A DNA stretch of 64,000 nucleotides, taken from NCBI GenBank assembly GCA_025526915.1, contig JAHLKH010000153.1:1-64000 (forward strand), read 5' to 3'. A program made the translations under genes and the position numbers. Each line of letters begins with the position of its first letter. The stretch's first letter is position 1. The notes beneath the pieces were generated by a model that saw only the letters and a program-made list of their open reading frames with translations, did not search any database and was not told the origin of the DNA. This stretch comes from Entophlyctis helioformis. Lineage: Eukaryota; Chytridiomycota; Chytridiomycetes; Chytridiales; Chytriomycetaceae. This document shows positions 1 to 12,200 of the stretch, one piece after another.

Positions 1-3000
1 GAGCGTGACAGCGTCTGTGTCTTGAACAGCTGCGGCACCGTGATCGGCAGACCCGCACGCTGGCAGGCTGTCGCCGTCTTGATGGCCGAGATCGAGTCAC
101 CGCCGAGTGCAAAGAACGACGTGTTGCGACCAATCGACTCGACCGGCACGCCAAGCACATCGGCCCACACGGCTGCCATGCGCATCTCGGCTTCGCTCGT
201 CGGTGCCTCGACAACAATCACAACGTCCATGGCCGCGAGTGCCTTCTTGTCCGCCTGTCAATGGCATCATCCCAGTTGAGCGTGTCAGCGTCATTCCTTT
301 CACAAGTCAACATCGTCCATCGCCAACTAACCTTGCCGTTGACGTTCATCGGGAACACGTCCATCACAACCACTGCCGATGGTACCATGTACTGCGGCAG
401 TATACTGTGTGCGTGCTCAAGCACCGCCTCAACAGCAACACTCGCCGGCGTCACAAACGCAACAATCGCGCCATCGCGCACCATCGTCACAACACCGTCA
501 ACTCCTGCGCACTGCTGCAGCACCTTGGACACCTCCTCAAGCTCAATGCGGTATCCCTTGACCTTGACCTGATCGTCGCTGCGGCCGAGATACTCGATCT
601 GGCCGTCGGCGTTCCATCGTCCAATGTCGCCCGTGTCGTACATGCGTGCGTCTGGCTGGCTGATGTCTGCCACAAACTTCTCGGCCGTCAAGTCGGGACG
701 GTTCAAGTATCCGCGTGCAATGCCAACACCGCCAATGAACAGACGGCCCTTGACGCCGACGGGGACAGTGCGCAGCTGGTCGTCAAGCACGTAGATGCGC
801 GTGTTGGCAAGCGGTTTGCCAAGCGTGATGCGTGTACCAGCTTGCAACTGCGATGTGGCTGTTGCGAGAATCGTAATCTCAGTCGGGCCGTAGTCCGAGA
901 ACAGCTTGACGTGTTTCGCCCACAGATCAACGAGCGGCTGTGGAGATGCCTCGGCGCCAAGAAGAACGACTTGCAGGTTCGGATAGTCGAGTGGCGCAAT
1001 CTGCTGCAGACCACTCGGGGAGATCGACAGTACATTGGCCCTTGCGATCATTTCCAGAACAGACTCCTTGGCGAACAGGAGCAGAGTCGCTCCGGTCGTA
1101 AGCGCCGAGAACACTTCTTGGAGACAGGCATCGAATCCGACAGTAAATGTCTGCGACATGTTGATGCCTGGTGCCAGATGACTGAAAAGTGGATGGTGGA
1201 CAATGCGCTCGTAGATGCCGCCGTGCTCGATCAGCACTCCCTTGGGCAGTCCGGTCGTGCCTGATGTGAAGATGGTGTATGCGAGCGCATCAGCCGTCGC
1301 AATCTCGGTTGCCTTGGTGGTCGGCAGATCCGATGGAAGAGCGTCCAGGTGGAGCACCAGTCCGCCGTACGTCGATGGAACGGCGTGTGCTGCTGCTGCC
1401 GTCGTGAGCACATGGCCCACATTGCACGACTCGAGCATATAGCTGATGCCGGTCGGCTGGCGTGGATGCCTCGATGGGGACGAATGCAGCGCCAGACTTG
1501 AGCACGCCGAGCAGTCCAACGACAAACTCGATCGACCGCGTCACAATGAGCGCAACAGAGACCTCACGAGTGGCGCCATGCGACTGAAGCAGATGAGCGA
1601 CCTGGTTGGCACGTGCATCCAGCTGTGCGTATGTGACGGTCGAAGTGCCGTCATCCAGAGCAACAGCATCGGCGTTGAGAGCAGCGCACGCCTCGAACGC
1701 GTTGTGGACAAGATCGTATGTGTGCGGCATGGTCGGTCCATGAGCAAACTCGGCGAGTGTCTGCGTCTGTTCAGCTGTCAGCTCGTCAAGCTCAGCAACC
1801 GTCATCTTGTCGTCGATCGCTGATTCGCCTGCGAGCTGGCAAAGGACAGTCGAAAACTTGTCAACCATCGACCGCACGACGACTCGTGGACGTTGTGTGC
1901 CTCGAACGAGCAGGCAATGCTGATCGTTGTGCCTGTCTGCACCAAGCTGATCGATACATTACTGTCGACAAACTCCTTGGCTCGAACGTACTCGAAGCTG
2001 AATGGCAGAACGACTCCTTCGGCACCATCACCAGTCGGGTAGTTCTCAAACACCATGACCGTGTCGAACAGCTTGTCTGTCGTTGGCACGCCTGACCAGC
2101 GCTGAACGTCCACAAGCGAGCAGTGCGAGTGCGACATGGCATCCGCCGAGAACGACTGCATCAATGCAAGCAGCTGCGACGCCGTCATGTCGTCCGTCAG
2201 CCGTGCTGGCACGGGGATCGTGTTGATGAGCACACCGACTGTCTGGTCCAGACCGTCAATGCCGCCGTCGCGTCCAGACACAACCGATCCAAACACGACG
2301 TGCTCGTTGCGTGTGTAGTGCCGAAGCGTCATGGCCCAGGCGGCACGCAGCAGCGTCGACACCGTGACTCCCTGCGTCTTGCACACCTCGTTGAGTCGTG
2401 CAAGCGTCACGGACTCGTCAAATGACTTGTACTTGGGTCCAAGGAGTGCGTCGGCATCAGGCTTGGGAAGCGAGAGCTTGGACGTGTTGGCAACCTGCGA
2501 CAGCGACTCGGCCCAGAACGCCTGGCTGGCGTCGGGAGACTGGCTGATCTGCCACTCGACATAGTCGCGGAACGAGGCTCCTTCCGCAAACACAGGCTGG
2601 CCGGCACATGCTCGGATGAGGTTGCCCTGATGATTGGCAGCGACCATCCGTCTGTGACAGAGTGATGCTGCGTCCAGAACAGGCGGACACGGCCATCTGT
2701 TGTGTGTGAAATGCCGAGTGTGTCCATGGTGATCAGTACAGGTCATTCAATACACATGCAGGCGTCATCAAGGCAATGCACATCTCACCTTCGAGAGCAA
2801 CGCTGTGGAATCGTTGGAACGACTTGCTTGCCATGCTGAAGCCGCGCTGGCGATCCGATGCAAGGAACGCGTCCGTCTTGGCATCAAGCGACTGCGTCTC
2901 GATCGACCACGTGTCCGCACTGCGTGTCCACTCACTGTGGTCCGCCTTGGCAACGACCTGGACCAGACCGCCGCTGGTCGAAACAAACGCCGTGCGCAGG

Positions 3001-3206
3001 ATCGGGAACTGTGCGGCAATCGTGCCAAACGCCTTCTGCAGCGCCGCAATGTCGAGATCGCCACGAATGTCAAACACCGTCTGCACCACATACTCGCTCG
3101 GGTCGCGCATCATCGCTGACAGGAATCCAAGCTGCAGCGGCGTGACCGGGTACATGTCGTCCACATCCACTGGCCGCAGTCCAAGCACCGTGAGTGACTC
3201 GGACTC
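1..3206 (-). other. NRPS module 9 (C-A-T), second family, cut by window edge
   Basis: C domain with HHSVTDGW and a 92-nt intron at 2697-2788; A domain with GFDACLQE; 77-nt intron at 255-331; T domain with LGGDSI near 0.1 kb, followed by the KTATACQRAG type, so a further C domain should lie beyond position 1. Single-base differences from modules 6 and 7 break the frame near 2.63, 1.88 (gacgactc for gaccgactc) and 1.45 kb (gatgccggtc for gatgcggtc). The first bases of the window match position 7933 onward. Confidence 0.87.
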
Positions 3207-6200
3207 GGCGTCGGCAAGCGCAGACTCGGACGGCAACAGTGGCACATCGGCAAGCACACGGCCGCCGATCGTCGCAGCATCTGTGCAGTGTGCAACAATG
3301 CGCTGCATCCACACTGACCACTGTGACATCCATGAATCGAGCATCTCTGCCGTCATCATGAACTCTTCGGACGCCACTGTCAGCACAAGATCCGCTTCGT
3401 TGTGGAAACAGTTCATGCCCACGGGGTGGAACTGCTTGTCCGGCAGGATTGACGGACCAGTTCCGCCAAACGACGTGTCCATGGCAAAGAACGCATCGTC
3501 GCCCTCGAGAGACTGGAACCGGCCGAGGTAGTTGAACGAAATGCGGTGGCCGGCATGCGACTGGATGGCTGCCGTGGCGTCACTCGCTGGCGCAAGGCGC
3601 TTGATGGCGCCATACGACAGTCCCTTGTGCGGCACACTGCGAAGCTTGTGCTTGACCTGCCGCAGCACGTCGCCAATGTGCGACTCGCGAGACGCGGTGA
3701 ACATGGCCGGGTAGATCGTCGTGAACCAGCCGACCGTGTTGGTGATGTCTTGGTCGTCAGTCCATGGCTCGCGTCCGTGGCCCTCGAGATCGATGCACAG
3801 CTGGTGGATGCTGTTGCTGTCCGCCGACGACCGCACATCGGCCAGTGCGAATGTGAGCGCAGCAAGGACAATGTCCTGGATGTTGGTGCCATACGGCATG
3901 TTGGCGGCATCCAGCTGGCTGGTGACAGATGCATCCACGACACCGCGACTGCTGTGGATCTTGGTGCTACGGAGCACCATCGGCAGACGCCACATCAGGC
4001 TGCTGGCCAAAGCCGTCGTCGCGACCCATGTATGCGTCCCACTTGGCAATGCTGGCGGCATCGAGATGGGCCGCAAACTCGGTCTGCTGTCCGACCACGC
4101 CTTGAACGAGAGCGTCTTGGGCGGCAGCGAGCCGCCAGTCAGCAGCGTCTGCAGGTCGTCCAGCAGGATGCGCCACGACACGAGATCCACGACCAGATGG
4201 TGTGCTGTGAACAGCAGACGCTGCGTGCCGTCGGGGAAGACCAAACAGCGATGCTGCAAAGACAGGGCCGTCGGTGATGGACAGCGACTGCTGCACGCTG
4301 CGCACGGCGGCCTCGAGGTCGTCGGCAGAGGCAAGCGGCACAAACGGCACATCGACGGCGGGAATGGCGTCAGGTGCGAGAATGTGCTGCGACCAAGCGA
4401 CGGCGCCAGACGAAGCATCCACGGTGCGCGTGTATCGTGTGCGGAACACGTCGTGGTGTGTGGCAAGGCAGGATGGCCGAGCGCAGAGCGGCAGCGTCGA
4501 GAGCATCGCGCGGCTTGAGAACCACACCTTGGTTGAAGTGGTTGATGTCCAGCCACGGGTGGTTGAAGAACTTGTGCTGGATGGGGGTAAGAGGCACAGG
4601 GCCAGAGACTGGCGCAAACAGCCGTGCGGGATCGACTGCAGCGACGACCTTGGCGGCGGCAGTGAGCGACGACAGCCGAGACAGCTTGAAGATCTGGGCT
4701 GCGGTGATGGCGAAGCCGGCGGTCTTGGCCTTGGCAATGAGGCGGATGGCCGAGATCGAGTCACCGCCGAGTGCAAAGAACGACGTGTTGCGGCCAATCG
4801 ACTCGACCGGCACGCCAAGCACATCGGCCCACACGGCTGCCATGCGCATCTCGGCTTCGCTCGTCGGTGCCTCGACAACAATCACAACGTCCATGGCCGC
4901 GAGTGCCTTCTTGTCCGTCTTGCCGTTGGTGTTGGTCGGCATGGCGTCCAGTCCCACAAACACAGCCGGCACCATGTACGCTGGCAGGTGCTCCGACACC
5001 ACGTCGCGCAGCTCGTCGGCGTCAATGTCGGCGGGTGTCACAAGCCAACCAGGTGCGTCTTGTCCTTGACAATCGCCGCCGCCGCCGTCACGCGCGGGTG
5101 CTTCATCAGTGCGGCTGCAACCTCGTCCAGCTCAATGCGGTATCCCTTGAGCTTGACCTGGTCGTCACGGCGTCCAATGATCTCGAAGCGGCCGTCGGGA
5201 AGCATGCGTCCGAGATCGCCCGTCTTGAACATGCGGCTGCCACACTTGGCTGCAAACTCGCCGCTCGCAAACGGATCGGCCAGGAACTTGTCGGCCGTCA
5301 TCCGGAAGGTTGATGTATCCAGGCGACACGCCAATGCCGCCAATGAACATCTCGCCCATCACACCAGCAGGCACGCGGCGCATCTGCTCGTCCAGAATGT
5401 AGCACGGGCGTTTCGACGGCTAGCCAACGGTGAAGTCGATACGCTGCCATCGGAGAATGAGAATGATCGAATCTCCGTTGGTCCGTATGCGTTGTTGAAG
5501 ACAACGTCGCACCACAGATCCTTGAGCTCCTTGGGACACGCCTCGCCACCAACAGTGATGCTTGAGGCCGGGAACTCGTGGGGATCCGAGCTGCGCAGGA
5601 CCGGTCGGGTGATAGATTGCATCACAGATGGAGCTTTGAACGCATTATCCTCCCGAGAACGAACGTGCATCCGTTATTCAGAGCGGACCAGTCTCCCATT
5701 GGCAGCGTCGAATCCGATGGCCATGAACTGCGCCATCGCATGCCTGGTGTGCATCCGAATCGCTCGTTGCAGTTGCTGACGATGTTGACGGCACCGGCGT
5801 GCGGCACTGGCACGCCCTTGGGGTTGCCCGTCGAGCCTGACGTGTACACGATCATGAACACATCCGATCGAGATGCAGCGTGCTGCTGGTCAGCAGATGC
5901 CTGGAATGCGACAACATCCTTGGCTGATGCCGCTGTGGCCGTGAGTTCGGCCACGGACACCATCACGACTCGCACGGTGGATGGCAGCTGCAGCTGGTCG
6001 ATGCGCTCGCATTCAGACTCGGTCGACAGCACAACCGTCACGCCGGCATCCTCGAGAATGTAGCGCACACGCTCGGCTGGGAACTTGGAGTCGAGCGGCA
6101 CAATCGTCGCGCCAGTCTTGAGCACAGCGAGCAGTGCAAGCGGGAACTCGAGGCATCGCTGCATGATCACTGCGACGCGCGAGCCAACACCAATGCCGCC

Positions 6201-9200
6201 AAGTGCGACGATCTGGTTGGCAAGCAGAGTGCCGCACTTGTCCATCGCGCCATACGTGATCGACTGATCGCCGTACTCGACCGCTGTCCAGTCGGGATGC
6301 TCGGCAGCGACTGCCTCGAAGCCGTGGTGCACTGCCTCGTATGGCAGATCGACCAGCGGTCCGAAGCTGTGTGCGCTGAGCAGCTGCGTCTGAGCAGGCG
6401 ACAGATCCCACAGCGGCTCAATCGACGACTGGGCTGTCACTGCAGCTGCAAGCTGGCCGACCGTGAAGTCAAACTCGGCAAGCATCGACGACGCCTGTGA
6501 GTACGACAGCTGCGAGAAGTCGTACATGGCCATCATCTTGATGTCCGTCGCACTCGGGAACATGATGAGTTCAAAGCCGTACGCGAGCGAGCGTGATGTC
6601 TGCTTCGACTCGAAATTGCTAAGCAGCCTCTCGTCACCATCATCACCAGACAGACGGTCGTCTTGAGGAAGGTTCTCAAACACAAACAGTGTCTGGAACA
6701 GCTTGGCGTCCGATGCAAGTCCGCTCCACTTGTGCACGTCGATCAGTGCTGCATGCGTGTGTGCAAGCATCTGGCCGTAGTCGGCCTGGACGGCACGAAG
6801 GACGTCGGCTGCACTGGTCTCATCCGACTCGATGCGAACGCGGCACGGGACCGTGTTGAGCATGGCTCCGACAATGCTGTTGTCATGGTATTCGGATTAG
6901 TCTCATGTGCAATCATCCAAAATGGTCGCAGCATCTTCCAGTCACTCACCGATCGGCGCCAGCAACGGGAATGTCACGTCCCGACACGACTTGGCCAAAC
7001 ACAATGTCGCTGGATCGCGTGTACTTGCGCAGCGTCATGGCCCATGCCGCCTTGAGGAACACGGCGGCCGTGACGCCGGCTGCCTTGCACGCTGCCTGGA
7101 TCTGCGGCATCGGCAGGCTGCACTGCAGCGACAGCGGCTTGTCCTCGGCGTCTGCGCCGTCCTTGCTGTCCGTCGAGTCGTCCCACTTGCCGAGCGAGAG
7201 TGGCTCGGCTGGTGCAACACCGGCGAGGTACTCGCGCCAGAACGACGCCGTGGCGGCTGCATCCTGTGCTGTGATGTAGTCCACAACAGACCGGAAGGCG
7301 GGTCGCTCTTCGAGTGCGTGGCCGCCATACGCTACGAGCAAGTCGCCCATGATCATCGGCAGGGACCAGCCGTCGTACAGCGTGTGGTGGATCGTGAGCA
7401 CGACTGTCGGCAGCGACTCGTCCGTGGTGTCCGACACGAGCGACAGACGGATCCAGTGCTTGTCGCCGACCGTGAAGCCGCGCACTCTGTCTTGCTCAAG
7501 GAACGCGGCAATGTCCATGTCGGCGGCGAGAGTGACACGCTCGAGTGCAACATCACGCTCGTCGATCTGCGGCCGCACAACCTGCACAATGCCGGCAGTC
7601 GATGTCGGCACAAACGATGTGCGCAGGATGGCGTGGTGCTGCACAAGCGTGCGGAAGGCTGCCTCGAGCGCATCCACATCGATCGCCTGTGTGGCTTGCA
7701 TGGCACCTGGTTGATGTACGCCGATGCGTCCTGGATCGTCGCTGCAACCATGCCAGACTGCAGCGGCGTGGCCGGGAATGCGTCCATGGTCGATGCGTCC
7801 AGCACAAGGCGGTCGACCCATTCGGCCGCAAGCTCGTCAAGCGTGTCCTGCGACAGAGTGGCTGCCGGCCACACTTGCGTGCCGTCAGAGCCAGAGTCGC
7901 CAGACAACGCTGCCTTCTCGGCGAGTGCGGCTGAGCGTGACAGCGTCTGTGTCTTGAACAGCTGCGGCACCGTGATCGGCAGACCCGCACGCTGGCAGGC
8001 TGTTGCCGTCTTGATGGCCGAGATCGAGTCACCGCCGAGTGCAAAGAACGACGTGTTGCGACCAATCGACTCGACCGGCACGCCAAGCACATCGGCCCAC
8101 ACGGCTGCCATGCGCATCTCGGCTTCGCTCGTCGGTGCCTCGACAACAATCACAACGTCCATGGCCGCGAGTGCCTTCTTGTCCGCCTGTCAATGGCATC
8201 ATCCCAGTTGAGCGTGTCAGCGTCATTCCTTTCACAAGTCAACATCGTCCATCGCCAACTAACCTTGCCGTTGACGTTCATCGGGAACACGTCCATCACA
8301 ACCACTGCCGATGGTACCATGTACTGCGGCAGTATACTGTGTGCGTGCTCAAGCACCGCCTCAACAGCAACACTCGCCGGCGTCACAAACGCAACAATCG
8401 CGCCATCGCGCACCATCGTCACAACACCGTCAACTCCTGCGCACTGCTGCAGCACCTTGGACACCTCCTCAAGCTCAATGCGGTATCCCTTGACCTTGAC
8501 CTGATCGTCGCTGCGGCCGAGATACTCGATCTGGCCGTCGGCGTTCCATCGTCCAATGTCGCCCGTGTCGTACATGCGTGCGTCTGGCTGGCTGATGTCT
8601 GCCACAAACTTCTCGGCCGTCAAGTCGGGACGGTTCAAGTATCCGCGTGCAATGCCAACACCGCCAATGAACAGACGGCCCTTGACGCCGACGGGGACAG
8701 TGCGCAGCTGGTCGTCAAGCACGTAGATGCGCGTGTTGGCAAGCGGTTTGCCAAGCGTGATGCGTGTACCAGCTTGCAACTGCGATGTGGCTGTTGCGAG
8801 AATCGTAATCTCAGTCGGGCCGTAGTCCGAGAACAGCTTGACGTGTTTCGCCCACAGATCAACGAGCGGCTGTGGAGATGCCTCGGCGCCAAGAAGAACG
8901 ACTTGCAGGTTCGGATAGTCGAGTGGCGCAATCTGCTGCAGACCACTCGGGGAGATCGACAGTACATTGGCCCTTGCGATCATTTCCAGAACAGACTCCT
9001 TGGCGAACAGGAGCAGAGTCGCTCCGGTCGTAAGCGCCGAGAACACTTCTTGGAGACAGGCATCGAATCCGACAGTAAATGTCTGCGACATGTTGATGCC
9101 TGGTGCCAGATGACTGAAAAGTGGATGGTGGACAATGCGCTCGTAGATGCCGCCGTGCTCGATCAGCACTCCCTTGGGCAGTCCGGTCGTGCCTGATGTG

Positions 9201-12200
9201 AAGATGGTGTATGCGAGCGCATCAGCCGTCGCAATCTCGGTTGCCTTGGTGGTCGGCAGATCCGATGGAAGAGCGTCCAGGTGGAGCACCAGTCCGCCGT
9301 ACGTCGATGGAACGGCGTGTGCTGCTGCTGCCGTCGTGAGCACATGGCCCACATTGCACGACTCGAGCATATAGCTGATGCGGTCGGCTGGCGTGGATGC
9401 CTCGATGGGGACGAATGCAGCGCCAGACTTGAGCACGCCGAGCAGTCCAACGACAAACTCGATCGACCGCGTCACAATGAGCGCAACAGAGACCTCACGA
9501 GTGGCGCCATGCGACTGAAGCAGATGAGCGACCTGGTTGGCACGTGCATCCAGCTGTGCGTATGTGACGGTCGAAGTGCCGTCATCCAGAGCAACAGCAT
9601 CGGCGTTGAGAGCAGCGCACGCCTCGAACGCGTTGTGGACAAGATCGTATGTGTGCGGCATGGTCGGTCCATGAGCAAACTCGGCGAGTGTCTGCGTCTG
9701 TTCAGCTGTCAGCTCGTCAAGCTCAGCAACCGTCATCTTGCCATCGATCGCTGAATCGCCTGCGAGCTGGCAAAGGACAGTCGAAAACTTGTCAACCATC
9801 GACCGCACGACCGACTCGTGGACGTTGTGTGCCTCGAACGAGCAGGCAATGCTGATCGTTGTGCCTGTCTGCACCAAGCTGATCGATACATTACTGTCGC
9901 AAACTCCTTGGCTCGAACGTACTCGAAGCTGAATGGCAGTCTCATGCCGTCCGTGTCGCTCGTTGGGTAGTTTTCAAGCACCATGACCGTGTCGAACAGC
10001 TTGTCTGTCGTTGGCACACCTGACCAGCGCTGCACGTCCACAAGCGAGCAGTGCGAGTGCGACATGGCATCCGCAGAGAACGACTGCATCGATGCAAGCA
10101 GCTGCGACGCCGTCATGTCGTCCGTCAGCCGTGCTGGCACGGGGATCGTGTTGATGAGCACACCGACTGTCTGGTCCAGACCGTCAATGCCGCCGTCGCG
10201 TCCAGACACAACCGAGCCAAACACGACGTGCTCGTTGCGTGTGTAGTGCCGAAGCGTCATGGCCCAGGCGGCACGCAGCAGCGTCGACACCGTGACTCCC
10301 TGCGTCTTGCACACCTCGTTGAGTCGTGCAAGCGTCACGGACTCGTCAAATGACTTGTACTTGGGTCCAAGGAGTGCGTCTGCATCGGGCTTGGGAAGCG
10401 ACAGCTTGGATGTGTTGGCAACCTGCGACAGCGACTCGGCCCAGAACGCCTGGCTGGCGTCGGGAGACTGGCTGATCTGCCACTCGACATAGTCGCGGAA
10501 CGAGGCTCCTTCCGCAAACACAGGCTGGCCGGCACATGCTCGGATGAGGTTGCCTGAAATAATGGGCGATGACCATCCGTCTGTGACAGAGTGGTGCTGC
10601 GTCCAGAACAGGCGGACACGGCCATCTGTTGTGTGTGAAATGCCGAGTGTGTCCATGGTGATCAGTACAGGTCATTCAATACACATGCAGGCGTCATCAA
10701 GGCAATGCACATCTCACCTTCGAGAGCAACGCTGTGGAATCGTTGGAACGACTTGCTTGCCATGCTGAAGCCGCGCTGGCGATCCGATGCAAGGAATGCG
10801 TCCGTCTTGGCATCAAGCGACTGCGTCTCGATCGACCACGTGTCCGCACTGCGTGTCCACTCACTGTGGTCCGCCTTGGCAACGACCTGGACCAGACCGC
10901 CGCTGGTCGAAACAAACGCCGTGCGCAGGATCGGGAACTGTGCGGCAATCGTGCCAAACGCCTTCTGCAGCGCCGCAATGTCGAGATCGCCACGAATGTC
11001 AAACACCGTCTGCACCACGTACTCGCTCGGGTCGCGCATCATCGCTGACAGGAATCCAAGCTGCAGCGGCGTGACCGGGTACATGTCGTCCACATCCACT
11101 GGCCGCAGTCCAAGCACCGTGAGTGACTCGGACTCGGCGTCGGCAAGCGCAGACTCGGACGGCAACAGTGGCACATCGGCAAGCACACGGCCGCCGATCG
11201 TCGCAGCATCTGTGCAGTGTGCAACAATGCGCTGCATCCACACTGACCACTGTGACATCCATGAATCGAGCATCTCTGCCGTCATCATGAACTCTTCGGA
11301 CGCCACTGTCAGCACAAGATCCGCTTCGTTGTGGAAACAGTTCATGTCCACGGGGTGGAACTGCTTGTCGGCAGGATTGACGGACCAGTTCCCGCCAAAC
11401 GACGTGTCCATGGCAAAGAACGCATCGTCGCCCTCGAGAGACTGGAACCGGCCGAGGTAGTTGAACGAAATGCGGTGGCCGGCATGCGACTGGATGGCTG
11501 CCGTGGCGTCATTCGCTGGCGCAAGGCGCTTGATGGCACCATACGACAGTCCCTTGTGCGGCACACTGCGAAGCTTGTGCTTGACCTGCCGCAGCACGTC
11601 GCCAATGTGCGACTCGCGAGACGCGGTGAACATGGCCGGGTAGATCGTCGTGAACCAGCCGACCGTGTTGGTGATGTCTTGGTCGTCAGTCCATGGCTCG
11701 CGTCCGTGGCCCTCGAGATCGATGCACAGCTGGTGGATGCTGTTGCTGTCCGCCGACGACCGCACATCGGCCAGTGCGAATGTGAGCGCAGCAAGGACAA
11801 TGTCCTGGATGTTGGTGCCATACGGCATGTTGGCGGCATCCAGCTGGCTGGTGACAGATGCATCCACGACACCGCGACTGCTGTGGATCTTGGGTGCTAC
11901 GAGAGCACCATCGGCAGACGCCACATCAGGCTGCTGGCCAAAGCCGTCGTCGCGACCCATGTATGCGTCCCACTTGGCAATGCTGGCGGCATCGAGATGG
12001 GCCGCAAACTCGGTCTGCTGCTCCGACCACGCCTTGAACGAGAGCGTCTTGGGCGGCAGCGAGCCGCCAGTCAGCAGCGTCTGCAGGTCGTCCAGCAGGA
12101 TGCGCCACGACACGAGATCCACGACCAGATGGTGTGCTGTGAACAGCAGACGCTGCGTGCCGTCGGGAGACCAAACAGCGATGCTGCAAAGACAGGGCCG

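Noticed and set aside
107..1264. A 385-codon open frame on the plus strand, unchanged in three places
   Set aside because: It lies antisense to conserved A-domain motifs; it is a GC-driven shadow preserved because the underlying DNA is repeated.
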